A stretch of DNA of 28,299 bases, from the NCBI GenBank assembly GCA_030550225.1, contig JAUQPV010000006.1, positions 1-28,299 on the forward strand. The letters are read 5' to 3'. The stretch is from Acidobacteriota bacterium. GTDB lineage: Bacteria > Acidobacteriota > HRBIN11. A program made the translations under genes and the position numbers. Every line of letters starts with the position of its first letter. The stretch's first letter is position 1. Below the pieces are notes generated by a model. It was not told where the DNA came from. It did no database searches and saw only the letters and a list, made by a program, of their open reading frames with translations. Below are positions 1 to 7,843 of the stretch, in pieces.

Positions 1-1910
1 TTGGGGTCTTCCTTGCCGTGAATGATCAGGACGGGCGTTTGGACGTTCTTGACATACAGGGCTGGGGAGTGCTTCAGGTAGGTCTCCAGGTCGTTCCAGT
101 AGTAATCGCCCAGGTAGTCCGGTTCCCAGCTCGGGAGGTAAGAATTGCTGAAGTCAGTGATGAGGTTGAAGATGCCGAACATCGAGACGGCCGCCTTGAA
201 ACGGTTCGTCTGCGTGATGGCCCAGTTGGTCATATAGCCGCCGTAGCTCCCCCCGAAGATGCCCATCCGTTCGGGGTCGGCCCAGCCCTGGGCGACGACG
301 TAGTCGACGCCGGCCATGATGTCTTGGAAATCGCCGCCGCCGAGGTCCTTGAAGTTGGCGAGGGCGAAGGCATGGCCGTAGCCGGAGCTTCCCCGGAAGT
401 TGGGAGCCAGGACGGCGTAGCCGTGGGCGGCGAAGAACTGAAAGTAGAGGTACTGCCGAAGGGTATTGGCGACCCGGGCGTTGGGCCCCCCGTGGACGGC
501 GACGAGCAGGGGCGGCTTCTGGCCCGGCGGCGGGGGCGTGAGGGGTTCGACAAAGATGCCCTCGACGGTCTTTCCGTCCCGGCTCGTCCAACGAATGACC
601 CGCTGGGGGGCCAGGGCGTAATTGCGGAATTCCGGATTTAGGTCCGTCAGCCGCCGGGGTTCGCCTTTCGCTGAAAGGACCCATATGTCGGGAAGCGTCT
701 CCGCGTTCTCCCAGACGGCGACCCAGGGGTCCGGCTTCGTCGGTACGACGTCGAAGGCCTGCACGACCCGTTGGTCCCCCAGGAGGATCCCGTAGGACGA
801 GACGCCTGGTCGGACTTCAAAGATCCACTCCCAGACGCCCTTTTCGGCCTGGACGGCCAGTCGGTCATCGGGGAGCCATCGGAAGTCTCGGGCCTCGGCG
901 TCGGTGACGGCACTGACGAACTGCCACTGCTCCCGGGGGACGGGTCGGTCCAGACGCGCCCAATCCGCCGTTAGGACGACGACGTCGGTCCGGGCGTAGC
1001 TATACTTGGGGTCCCACAGGGCCAGAAAGGCCAGCTTCGTGCCGTCGGGGGAGAAGCGGGGGCGGAGCTCAAAACCCGGCGCGTCCGTCAGGGGACGGGC
1101 CGTCCCGGCAGGGATGTCCAGGACCCAGAGGTCAAACTTCATGGCGTCGTCGGGCTTGCCCGTATAGTTGGTCGCGAATACGAGCCAGGGCGCCCGGGGG
1201 TGGACGTCAAAGTCCTCGATACCGAAGTCGCCGACATAGAGCCATTCCGGCGTCGGCCGGGGCGAAGCTTCCTCGAGGGTCACCCGGACGAAGGCGCGGG
1301 GGTACTTCTCCCGGTCGACGACCTCCTCGTCGAGCTTCCGCTTCTTCCGGTACCGCTCGTACTCCTTTTCGGCAGCCGGCTTCGGATACTCCGTCAGGAC
1401 GATGAGGGCCCGGCCGTCGGGGGTCCACCGGAAGACCCGGGCCCCCCGAGGGAGGTCCGTCACCGGCTGGGGTAAGCCCCCGTCAGTCCGCCAGACCCAT
1501 ACCTGGGGGAACGTCTCCTTCTCGTCCTTTGCCTCGTCCTCGGGTTCGGCCCAGCCGGCCCGGTCCGTGATGAAGGCCAGGACCCGGCCGTCGGGACGCC
1601 ACTGGAGATGCCGGATGTCCTTTCCAGGCGGGAGGAGCAGACGAGACGTCCCGTCAGAGACGCTCCAGAGGCGGAGCTCATAGCGGTAGCGGCTCTTGTC
1701 CCAGTCCGTCGTCCGGACGACGACGGCGACATACTTGGTATCCGGCGATAGGGCGATCTCGGTCGGCAGGTTCCAGGACAGGATCGTCTTCATGTCCAGA
1801 GGCTTTTTCCCGGACATGGGCGCCGCTCCGAAACTGGACATTCCACTTAGGGTCCCTACAAGCAACAAAGCCCCCCACAGGGGCCTGGGCCAGTGACAGA
1901 CCGTAGGCAT
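1..1910 (-). CDS. S9 family prolyl-oligopeptidase-type serine peptidase, secreted, 3' end cut by window edge
   Basis: The reading frame is open on the minus strand from an ATG at 1910 to the window edge, giving 636 residues with no stop. The start has GAGG seven bases upstream. The N-terminus has the form of a signal peptide: an Arg-containing start, then a hydrophobic run around residues 11-30 (WGALLLVGTLSG...). A beta-propeller-like middle contains repeated SPDG/RPDG/TPDG motifs. The C-terminal alpha/beta-hydrolase part contains HGGPN (oxyanion region) and GGSYGGY, with nucleophile Ser555. It ends in HGKED, where Asp635 fits the catalytic acid. The Ser-Asp spacing matches prolyl oligopeptidase. 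The catalytic His should lie just beyond the edge. Family knowledge suggests a dipeptidyl/acylaminoacyl peptidase cleaving short peptides outside the cytoplasm; the exact specificity cannot be read. It is divergent from the coiled-coil gene at 2022. Confidence 0.9.
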   Translation of the reverse strand, partial: MPTVCHWPRPLWGALLLVGTLSGMSSFGAAPMSGKKPLDMKTILSWNLPTEIALSPDTKYVAVVVRTTDWDKSRYRYELRLWSVSDGTSRLLLPPGKDIRHLQWRPDGRVLAFITDRAGWAEPEDEAKDEKETFPQVWVWRTDGGLPQPVTDLPRGARVFRWTPDGRALIVLTEYPKPAAEKEYERYRKKRKLDEEVVDREKYPRAFVRVTLEEASPRPTPEWLYVGDFGIEDFDVHPRAPWLVFATNYTGKPDDAMKFDLWVLDIPAGTARPLTDAPGFELRPRFSPDGTKLAFLALWDPKYSYARTDVVVLTADWARLDRPVPREQWQFVSAVTDAEARDFRWLPDDRLAVQAEKGVWEWIFEVRPGVSSYGILLGDQRVVQAFDVVPTKPDPWVAVWENAETLPDIWVLSAKGEPRRLTDLNPEFRNYALAPQRVIRWTSRDGKTVEGIFVEPLTPPPPGQKPPLLVAVHGGPNARVANTLRQYLYFQFFAAHGYAVLAPNFRGSSGYGHAFALANFKDLGGGDFQDIMAGVDYVVAQGWADPERMGIFGGSYGGYMTNWAITQTNRFKAAVSMFGIFNLITDFSNSYLPSWEPDYLGDYYWNDLETYLKHSPALYVKNVQTPVLIIHGKEDP

Positions 1911-1959
1911 CGATCGGCCTCGACGTACGGTCAGGGATGCTTCTTGGCTGGGATTCTTC

Positions 1960-1988
1960 TTGGCAGGGGAAGGGAATCGATGTATGAT
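1960..1988 (+). promoter_or_regulatory. Sigma70-type promoter of the coiled-coil gene
   Basis: TTGGCA at 1960-1965 (5/6 match to the -35 consensus) and TATGAT at 1983-1988 (5/6 match to -10) are separated by exactly 17 bp. Transcription would start near 1995, about 27 bases before the ATG at 2022. This also argues against the longer in-frame starts at 1893 and 1981. Confidence 0.65.
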
Positions 1989-2021
1989 TCGGATAAGAAA
2001 GATAGGCTCTGGAGGAAAGCG

Positions 2022-2597
2022 ATGCCAGTCATCACGATCCCGAAGGCTCTTCGAGACCGACTGGGAGACGAAGGCTCGGACGCTTTAGTAGACCTCATGA
2101 ATGCGGTCATCGACCAGACACGGACCGATACATGGGCCCTGATCGGGGAACGATTTGAACGTCGCCTTACCGAGGAGTTCAGCAAGGTGAACGAGCGCTT
2201 CACGTCCCTGGAGCAGACCTTCGAACGACGCCTGGCTGAGGAAATCAGCAAGGTCAACGAGCGCTTCACGTCCCTGGAGCAGACCTTCGAACGACGCCTG
2301 GCCGAGGAAATCAGCAAGGTCAACGAGCGCTTCACGTCCCTGGAGCAGACCTTCGAACGACGCCTGGCCGAGGAAATCAGCAAGATCAACGAGCGCATCA
2401 CGTCCCTGGAGCAGACCTTCGAACGACGCCTGGCCGAAGAGATTGCTAAGGTCCACGAGCGGATTACCCAGGAGACTGCTAAGCTCCGCCAGGAGATCGC
2501 CGAGCTAAAGGCGGATCTTATCCGCTGGATGTTTATCTTCTGGGCCGGCCAGTTAGTCGCCATACTGGGGATTCTCCTTGCCTTTTTTAGGAAGTAG
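2022..2597 (+). CDS. Coiled-coil protein with heptad-rich 22-residue repeats and a C-terminal membrane anchor
   Basis: The product is 191 residues. The start at 2022 is chosen because GGAGG lies at 2011-2015 and a promoter lies just upstream; an in-frame extension to 1893 would begin before the predicted transcript. The N-terminus (MPVITIPKALRDRLGDEG) is a short conserved-looking head. Residues about 45-154 are five near-identical 22-residue units (FERRLAEEISKVNERFTSLEQT type) predicted to form a long coiled coil. The last 25 residues are hydrophobic (MFIFWAGQLVAILGILLAFF) and end in Arg-Lys, so the protein is probably C-terminally anchored in a membrane. The layout resembles DUF1640/CCDC90-like coiled-coil proteins, but that assignment is by architecture only and no function is claimed. 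pyrR follows after 89 bp. Confidence 0.8.
   Translation: MPVITIPKALRDRLGDEGSDALVDLMNAVIDQTRTDTWALIGERFERRLTEEFSKVNERFTSLEQTFERRLAEEISKVNERFTSLEQTFERRLAEEISKVNERFTSLEQTFERRLAEEISKINERITSLEQTFERRLAEEIAKVHERITQETAKLRQEIAELKADLIRWMFIFWAGQLVAILGILLAFFRK
2154..2483 (+). repeat. Five tandem 66-bp coding repeats
   Basis: Copies begin at 2154, 2220, 2286, 2352 and 2418, each starting with the codons for FERRL. The second to fourth copies are almost identical at DNA level, including synonymous positions. This points to recent duplication or conversion by slippage rather than ancient repeats. The unit is 22 codons, about three coiled-coil heptads plus one residue. Confidence 0.9.
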
Positions 2598-2610
2598 TAC
2601 TGGAAACAGA

Positions 2611-2655
2611 GGACGGGCCTCGGGGAGCAGGGTCGAGACTTCCTGGGCTCCGTCC
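2611..2655 (+). promoter_or_regulatory. Stem-loop in the pyrR leader
   Basis: GGACG (2611-2615) can pair with CGTCC (2651-2655). Inside it, GAGC-AGG (2625-2631) can pair with CCT..GCTC (2642-2650). The structure lies 31 bases before pyrR. No clear PyrR anti-antiterminator loop consensus or T-tract follows, so a regulatory role is only a possibility suggested by its position. Confidence 0.25.
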
Positions 2656-2686
2656 TGCATCCGACGTCCATGCCGAGGGACTGCCG

Positions 2687-3247
2687 ATGCGGATCGTCAT
2701 GACCCCTGAGGACATGAGTCGGACGTTGAGTCGGATGGCCCATGAGATTGCTGAGAAGTTTAACCGGGAGATCGCCCAGGCCGTCATGGTCGGCATCCGG
2801 ACCCGGGGTCTTCCTTTGGCCCAGCGGCTCCAGGCCCTCCTTCGGGACGTCACTGGCGTGACCCTCCCTCTGGGCGTCTTGGACATCACGCTCTACCGGG
2901 ACGACTTGACCCAAATCGGACCGGCCCCCCTCGTCCGTAAGACGGAACTCCCCTTTCGAGTCACGGACCGCCCCGTCTTTCTTATCGATGACGTCCTGTT
3001 CACGGGTCGGACCATTCGGGCGGCCCTGGATGAGCTCGTCGACTACGGCCGGCCCCGGACGGTCCGACTATTTGTCCTCATCGACCGAGACCATCGGGAG
3101 TTACCCATTCAAGCGGACGTCGTCGGCCAGTTTGTGGCGACCGAACTCGACGAAATCGTTCACGTCCTCCTTCGGGAAACCGACGGCCGGGACGGCGTCG
3201 TCGTCACCCGGCGGACCGAACCCCTGGACCTCGAGGCCCTGGTATGA
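2687..3247 (+). CDS. pyrR: PyrR: pyrimidine operon attenuation protein / uracil phosphoribosyltransferase
   Basis: The product is 186 residues, the usual PyrR length. The PRPP-binding motif of type I phosphoribosyltransferases is present as VFLIDDVLFTGRTIRAAL (about residues 101-118), and the N-terminal helix SRTLSRMAHEIAEKF matches the family. PyrR binds pyr mRNA in a UMP/PRPP-dependent manner and often also has UPRT activity converting uracil and PRPP to UMP. The start has GAGGG about 6 bases upstream; a second ATG four codons in is possible. It overlaps pyrB by 4 bp (ATGA), so the two are translationally coupled. Its place at the head of the cluster fits a regulator of pyrB and pyrC. Confidence 0.93.
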   Translation: MRIVMTPEDMSRTLSRMAHEIAEKFNREIAQAVMVGIRTRGLPLAQRLQALLRDVTGVTLPLGVLDITLYRDDLTQIGPAPLVRKTELPFRVTDRPVFLIDDVLFTGRTIRAALDELVDYGRPRTVRLFVLIDRDHRELPIQADVVGQFVATELDEIVHVLLRETDGRDGVVVTRRTEPLDLEALV

Positions 3248-4212
3248 CGGGTAGGACCGAACCGACCTTGGACATGACGAGCCCAGGCCAATGGCATCGG
3301 CGGCATCTGCTGGCTATCGAGCCCCTGAGCCGGGAGGAGATTCTCACGGTCTTGGACGTCGCCGCCGCCATGAAGGAAATCTCTCAGCGGGACGTCAAGA
3401 AGGTCCCGGCCCTCCGGGGCAAGACGGTCGTCCTCCTGTTTTTCGAGCCATCGACCCGGACCCGGACGTCTTTCGAGATCGCCGCCAAGCGTCTGAGCGC
3501 CGATACCGTCAGCTTCTCCGTCTCGACCAGTAGCGTCTCCAAAGGCGAAACGTTTCTCGACACGGTCTTGAACATCCAGGCGATGGCACCCGACGCCATC
3601 GTCGTCCGGCATCGGAGCGCCGGCGCTCCCTACTTCATCACGAACTATATCGACGCCTGTGTCATCAACGCCGGCGACGGCAGTCACGAGCACCCGACCC
3701 AGGCCCTCCTGGACGCCATGACGGTCCGGGAGCGACTCGGCCGCTTGGACGGCTTGAAGGTCGCCATCGTCGGCGACATCCTCCACAGCCGGGTCGCCCG
3801 GTCCAACGTTTTCCTGTGGCACAAGATGGGGAGCGAGGTCTGGGTCTGCGGGCCGCCGACGCTCCTGCCGCCGGTATTCCGCCAGTGGCCTGTTCGCGTG
3901 ACGTACCGTCTCGAGGAGGCCCTTGAGGGGGCCGACGTCATCATGGTCCTGCGCCTTCAGCTCGAACGCCACATCAGTCTGCGGTTTCCCTCCATTCGGG
4001 AGTACTTCCAGCGGTACGGCCTGACCCGGGAACGCCTGAAGTACGCCAAGGAGGGCGTCCTCATCATGCACCCGGGTCCGATGAACCGGGGCATCGAGAT
4101 CGAAAGTGAGGTCGCCGACGGGCCTTACTCCGTTATCCTCTACCAGGTCGCCAATGGCATCGCCGTCCGGATGGCTGTCCTGTACCTCCTGCTGGGAGGA
4201 GCGACGGGATAA
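3244..4212 (+). CDS. pyrB: Aspartate carbamoyltransferase catalytic subunit
   Basis: The product is 322 residues, full length for the ATCase catalytic chain. It condenses carbamoyl phosphate and aspartate to N-carbamoyl-L-aspartate, the committed pyrimidine step. The carbamoyl-phosphate loop STRTRTSFE begins at residue 70. SVSKGE (about 97-102) supplies the mobile-loop Ser/Lys, HPTQALLD begins at 150, and HPGPMNRGIEI lies near the C-terminus as in PyrB. No regulatory-chain gene (pyrI) is adjacent, so the enzyme is probably the unregulated trimer type seen with PyrR and PyrC neighbours. The start overlaps the pyrR stop by 4 bp. An internal ATG (residue 11) could also serve, but the overlap favours the first. 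Confidence 0.95.
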   Translation: MTGRTEPTLDMTSPGQWHRRHLLAIEPLSREEILTVLDVAAAMKEISQRDVKKVPALRGKTVVLLFFEPSTRTRTSFEIAAKRLSADTVSFSVSTSSVSKGETFLDTVLNIQAMAPDAIVVRHRSAGAPYFITNYIDACVINAGDGSHEHPTQALLDAMTVRERLGRLDGLKVAIVGDILHSRVARSNVFLWHKMGSEVWVCGPPTLLPPVFRQWPVRVTYRLEEALEGADVIMVLRLQLERHISLRFPSIREYFQRYGLTRERLKYAKEGVLIMHPGPMNRGIEIESEVADGPYSVILYQVANGIAVRMAVLYLLLGGATG

Positions 4213-4233
4213 TGCGAATTCGAGTGCCGAGCT

Positions 4234-5556
4234 ATGGCTAACCGGCTTTTGATTCGCGGCGGCCGGGTCATCGACCCGGCCCAGGACCTGGACGACGTTC
4301 GGGACGTCCTCATCGAGGACGGCGTCATCCGAGAGGTCGCCCCACGGCTTCCGACCCCGCCCGAGACGACCGTCCTGGAGGCCCGAGGTCTTATCGTCGC
4401 CCCGGGTTTCATCGACATGCACGTCCACCTTCGGGAGCCGGGTGAAGAGGACAAGGAGACGATCGAAACGGGGACCCGAGCGGCGGCCGCCGGGGGCTTT
4501 ACGGCCGTCGCCTGTATGGCGAACACGAATCCTGTCAATGACACGGCGGCCGTGACCCAGTGGATCCTCGAACGGGCTCGGGCCGTCGGCGTCGTCCGCG
4601 TCTATCCGGTCGCGGCCGTCACCCGAGGCCTGCAGGGACAGGAGTTGACCGAGATGGGCGAGCTGGCCGACGCCGGGGCCGTCGCCTTCAGCGACGACGG
4701 TCGGCCCATCCGTTCGGCCCAGGTCCTGCGGTGTGCCCTCGAATACAGCCGTATCACCGACCGGGTCGTCATCGACCACTGCGAGGACCCCGACCTGACG
4801 CAGGGCGGCGCCATGAATGAAGGCTACTACTCGTCGCTCCTGGGCCTGCCCGGCATGCCCCCCGAGGCTGAGGCCATCATCGTCGCCCGGGACATCTTTC
4901 TGGCCCGAAGGACGGAAGCGCCCGTTCATATCGCTCATGTGAGCACGCGGGCGGCCGTCGAGCTCGTCCGCTGGGCCAAGCAGAAGGGTCTCCCCGTGAC
5001 CGCCGAGGCGACGCCCCATCACTTCACCCTGTCGGACCGGGCCGTCTATGAAAGGCCCTATGACACGAACCTCAAGATGAACCCGCCCCTGCGGACCGAG
5101 GACGACGTGGCGGCCGTCGTCGAGGGCTTGGCCGACGGGACGATCGACGCCATCGCCAGCGACCACGCTCCCCACCGCCTCGACGATAAGCGGGTCGAGT
5201 TCGACTTAGCCGCTTTTGGCGTCATCGGCCTCGAGACGGCTGTCGCCCTGGCCCTGGACCGGCTCGTGCATACCGGTCGGCTGAGCCTCCGCCGGATGGT
5301 CGAGCTCTTCACGGTCGGACCGGCCCGGGTCCTGCGGCTCCCGACCCCGACGGTCGCCCCGGGTCGGCCGGCCGACCTGACCCTGATCGACCCGGATCAG
5401 ACGTGGACGTACCGGGTCGAGGCAAGCTTCTCCCGAAGCCGCAACAGCCCCTTTGACGGATGGACCTTCCGGGGTCGGGCCGTCCAGACGATCGTCGGCG
5501 GCCGGGTCGTCTTTGAGGCTCCCGCGCAACAAGAGGGTCGCCGGGGACGAAAATGA
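4234..5556 (+). CDS. pyrC: Dihydroorotase, class I
   Basis: The product is 440 residues of the amidohydrolase superfamily. It cyclises N-carbamoyl-aspartate to dihydroorotate. Metal ligands visible are His63 and His65 (DMHVHLREPG), the bridging Asp in AFSDDGRP (154/155), His182 (DHCEDP), His235 (HIAHVST) and Asp310 (ASDHAPH). The SDDG motif in place of a carboxylated Lys is the hallmark of the bacterial class I enzymes that often partner PyrB. The substrate-binding TNP motif (NTNPV) is intact. It starts 21 bp after pyrB with only a weak ribosome site. The C-terminal tail is Gly/Arg-rich (QQEGRRGRK). Confidence 0.95.
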   Translation: MANRLLIRGGRVIDPAQDLDDVRDVLIEDGVIREVAPRLPTPPETTVLEARGLIVAPGFIDMHVHLREPGEEDKETIETGTRAAAAGGFTAVACMANTNPVNDTAAVTQWILERARAVGVVRVYPVAAVTRGLQGQELTEMGELADAGAVAFSDDGRPIRSAQVLRCALEYSRITDRVVIDHCEDPDLTQGGAMNEGYYSSLLGLPGMPPEAEAIIVARDIFLARRTEAPVHIAHVSTRAAVELVRWAKQKGLPVTAEATPHHFTLSDRAVYERPYDTNLKMNPPLRTEDDVAAVVEGLADGTIDAIASDHAPHRLDDKRVEFDLAAFGVIGLETAVALALDRLVHTGRLSLRRMVELFTVGPARVLRLPTPTVAPGRPADLTLIDPDQTWTYRVEASFSRSRNSPFDGWTFRGRAVQTIVGGRVVFEAPAQQEGRRGRK

Positions 5557-5557
5557 C

Positions 5558-5583
5558 TTGGTGTTAGATGCTGGGTATTAGGT
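5558..5583. repeat. Short heptad tandem repeat after pyrC
   Basis: Four drifting 7-bp units (TTGGTGT TAGATGC TGGGTAT TAGGTGA) directly follow the pyrC stop and abut the TnpB remnant. The same TAGGTGT-like words recur at 22470-22520 and 22921-22985. Confidence 0.6.
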
Positions 5584-5906
5584 GACGGAGTTCCGCGGAC
5601 GGAGGTCGACCCCAGGGACACGAGCCGCACCTGCCCGGTATGCGGGGAGAAGGACCTAAGGGGGCGGATGAAGCTCGAGTGTCCCTCGTGCGGGCTTTCG
5701 ATGGACCGCCAGGTCCTGGCGCCTGGAACATCGCCAAGCGGGCCCAAATCCTCCCCGGGGGGCTGGGCCGGGCCGAGGAAGGCCGTGCCCTCAGTCCCCC
5801 CGGTGGGGGCAGGGGGTCATGGGTGCCCCCGGTCGCCCCCTTCCTGTCCCCTGGGCGAACGCTTTGGGGACACAGGGGGAAGCGCAGGCAACTGCGTAAG
5901 TCCTAA
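5584..5906 (+). pseudogene. C-terminal remnant of a TnpB-like (IS200/IS605 OrfB) protein, frameshifted
   Basis: The frame from 5584 reads VDPRDTSRTCPVCG (about 5605-5646) and then LECPSCGLSMDRQVLA (about 5674-5721). This matches the C-terminal zinc ribbon (CxxC...CxxC) and the last RuvC Asp (DR) of TnpB/OrfB proteins. The frame then loses homology. Shifting frame at about 5721 continues as AWNIAKRAQIL and runs to a TAA at 5904-5906. One missing base (GCGCC for GCGGCC) restores DRQVLAAWNIAKRA, as in the family. Everything upstream of the zinc ribbon is absent, so the gene is dead. Sequence after AQIL is low-complexity Gly/Pro/Arg and may be the non-coding tail. Confidence 0.65.
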
Positions 5907-5992
5907 GGTGTTAAAAGACCCCAGACCCGTCGCGGAGGCTCAGTTTGCCTCGTCTTGGGACGAAGCATTCCGGTGACCCCGCGGGTTCATAA
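5907..5992 (+). other. Possible right end / guide-RNA scaffold region of the dead TnpB element
   Basis: This gene-free stretch directly follows the remnant and contains small GC-rich foldbacks, for example around CTTGGGACGAAGC (5955-5967) and ACCCCGCGGGTTCA (5977-5990). In intact IS200/IS605 elements the omega-RNA overlaps the tnpB 3' end and stops at the element's right end. The position fits, but the assignment is inference only. Confidence 0.25.
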
Positions 5993-5998
5993 TCCATG

Positions 5999-6069
5999 GC
6001 CCCTTTTACCCAACACCGAACACCGACTGCCCATCTGCCGACTGCCTATCTGCCCTTTGCACTTTGCGC
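5999..6069. repeat. Heptad repeat array upstream of the M4 protease
   Basis: Drifting 7-bp units (AACACCG AACACCG ACTGCCC ATCTGCC GACTGCC, then CTTTGCA CTTTGCG) fill the gap up to the ribosome site of the protease gene. Similar CTATCTGCCC words occur at 10080-10092 and 19760-19775. Confidence 0.65.
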
Positions 6070-6087
6070 TTCGGACGGAGGTGATGG

Positions 6088-7794
6088 ATGCGAAGGGTAC
6101 GAATGTCGTGGACGATCTCGAAAGTCTCTCTGCTCTTTGCTCTATTTGCTCTATGCCCTTTGCTCTTCATCACGGGCGCCGGGAGGTCCGGCGAATGGCG
6201 AACGGCGAATGGCTTCTTTGCCCTCCAGCCCTCGGACGTGGTCGCCCGAGACACCTGGCTACGACAGAAGATTGGGACCGGGGAGTTGAGACTCCTGAAG
6301 ACGGAGACCTCGCTGAAAGGGCTTCGTCACGAACGCTTCCAACAGTACTATCAGGTTTACCCCGTCTTCGGGGCCCAGGTCCTCCGCCACTGGAAGGACG
6401 ACCGCCTGGCCTGGATCAACGGCCGGTTCTTTGAGGCCCTCCGCCCTCATGTCGTCCTGCCGTCGGTTTCGGAAGCACAAGCTGTGACGGCCGTCGAGCG
6501 GGACCTCCAGGCGATCCGGCGGACCATCGTCCGGGGGAGTCTTCGGGTCGGCGTACCCGGTCGGGGGACCGTGACCGTCCCGAGGGACCCCCGCGTGACG
6601 TTGGTCGTCTTGCCGTGGCCCCTCGACGATCCCCAGCGTTTCTACCTGGCTTACCAGGTCGACGTGGTGACGGAGCGGTTCTGGGCCTACCGGTATTTTG
6701 TCGATGCGGCGACCGGCGAGGTCATCGGCCGGCTGGACCGGACCTACACGCAAGCCGGGGAGATCGGCTACGGTCAGGGCCAGTGGTATCCCCTGAAACT
6801 TTCCATCGTCCCCTTCGGCAGGGTCTTTGCCCTGGCCGACGTGTGGCGCCCCTCGAAGGGCACCCTGGGTGGCCCTTACGCTTTCATTACGTTCAACGAC
6901 CGGAACGAGTGCTGCCCGGACGATTCGTGCCTCCAGGATGACCACGTGGGTCAGAGCCCGACCCGGCAATGGTCGGATACGGCCGAGGTGGACGCCCATG
7001 CCCGGGCCGGCTGGGTCGACGACTTTTACTTCCGAGTGTTCCAACGGAAGGGCCTCGACGGACAATGGATGCCCTCCATTCAGGTCGTCCACTTCTGCGA
7101 GGACTTTTTCAATGCTTTCTTTATGGACATAGCCTTTCCGGACTTTGGAATCATGGTCTACGGAGACGGGTTCCCCGGTCTCACCTACCCCCTTACGGCC
7201 GGTTTCGACGTCATTGTCCACGAATTCACGCACGGGGTGACGGCGGCTACGTCGAATTTAGTGTATTTCCGGGAGTCCGGGGCCCTGAACGAATCGTTCT
7301 CGGACGTCATGGCCGTGGTCGCCGAGTTCCTCTTCGAACCCCAGGGGAGCGGCTACGGGCAATCCGACTGGTTCATCGGGGAAGACATCTTTCGCGGCCC
7401 CCTCCCGCTCTGCGATAACCCAAGCGCCCGGGCGCTCCGGTCGTTTGCCGACCCCGAGGGCGGCGGCTGCGATTATCAGCCTTCCCACTATGCGAATCGC
7501 TACTTAGGAAGCGAGGACAATGGTGGGGTGCACATCAATTCGGGCATCCCGAATCACGCCTTCTACTTGCTATCGGTCGGCGGCCAACACCGACTGTCGA
7601 GGATGACCGTCCCGGCCATCGGGCGAGACAAGGCCGCGGCCATCTTCTACGTCGGTTTCACGCAATGCTTGACGCCGACATCCGTTTTTCGGGACGCCCG
7701 CTACTGCACGGCGGCGGCCGCTCGGGCCCTCTACGGGCCCACCGAAGAAGCGGCCGTCCATACGACGTGGGACGCCGTCGGCGTGCCCCGGTAA
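6088..7794 (+). CDS. M4 family (thermolysin-like) zinc metallopeptidase, secreted preproenzyme
   Basis: The product is 568 residues. The signal peptide spans about residues 1-32 with core SLLFALFALCPLLFI. Residues about 50-220 form an FTP/PepSY-type propeptide that in this family acts as an inhibitor and chaperone (VYPVFGAQVLRHW, VDAATGEVIGRLDRT). The catalytic domain has the zinc motif HEFTH (His378, Glu379, His382). The third ligand is Glu402 in NESFSD, and the transition-state His482 lies in GVHINSGIPNHAFYL, all as in thermolysin. Four Cys at 275-281 and 338, and others near 442, 461, 527 and 540, suggest disulfides in an exported protein. The start at 6088 is set by GGAGG at 6077-6081. 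The signal-peptide DNA is made of heptad repeat words shared with intergenic regions. The next exported-protein gene lies 49 bp downstream. Confidence 0.93.
   Translation: MRRVRMSWTISKVSLLFALFALCPLLFITGAGRSGEWRTANGFFALQPSDVVARDTWLRQKIGTGELRLLKTETSLKGLRHERFQQYYQVYPVFGAQVLRHWKDDRLAWINGRFFEALRPHVVLPSVSEAQAVTAVERDLQAIRRTIVRGSLRVGVPGRGTVTVPRDPRVTLVVLPWPLDDPQRFYLAYQVDVVTERFWAYRYFVDAATGEVIGRLDRTYTQAGEIGYGQGQWYPLKLSIVPFGRVFALADVWRPSKGTLGGPYAFITFNDRNECCPDDSCLQDDHVGQSPTRQWSDTAEVDAHARAGWVDDFYFRVFQRKGLDGQWMPSIQVVHFCEDFFNAFFMDIAFPDFGIMVYGDGFPGLTYPLTAGFDVIVHEFTHGVTAATSNLVYFRESGALNESFSDVMAVVAEFLFEPQGSGYGQSDWFIGEDIFRGPLPLCDNPSARALRSFADPEGGGCDYQPSHYANRYLGSEDNGGVHINSGIPNHAFYLLSVGGQHRLSRMTVPAIGRDKAAAIFYVGFTQCLTPTSVFRDARYCTAAAARALYGPTEEAAVHTTWDAVGVPR
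6132..6213. repeat. Heptad repeats inside the protease signal-peptide coding region
   Basis: CTCTTTG/CTCTATG/CCCTTTG words occupy about 6132-6168 and encode the hydrophobic core LLFALFALCPLLF. GGCGAAT GGCGAAC GGCGAAT (about 6190-6212) encodes GEWRTANG just after it. Both word types occur elsewhere in non-coding gaps. Confidence 0.7.
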
Positions 7795-7843
7795 GGGCAT
7801 AGGCGATGGACCATAGACCATGGATTACGGTAAGGAGGAGGTC

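Noticed and set aside
1893..2021. N-terminal extension of the coiled-coil protein to 1893
   Set aside because: The predicted promoter and ribosome site place the start at 2022.
2598..2686. Canonical PyrR-binding loop
   Set aside because: Only a partial CAGAGGA-like match is present, not the full consensus in a proper hairpin loop.
3160..5175. 671-codon open frame antisense to pyrB-pyrC
   Set aside because: The sense strand encodes intact PyrB and PyrC. High GC at third positions leaves antisense frames open; the translation is low-complexity and has no recognisable domain.
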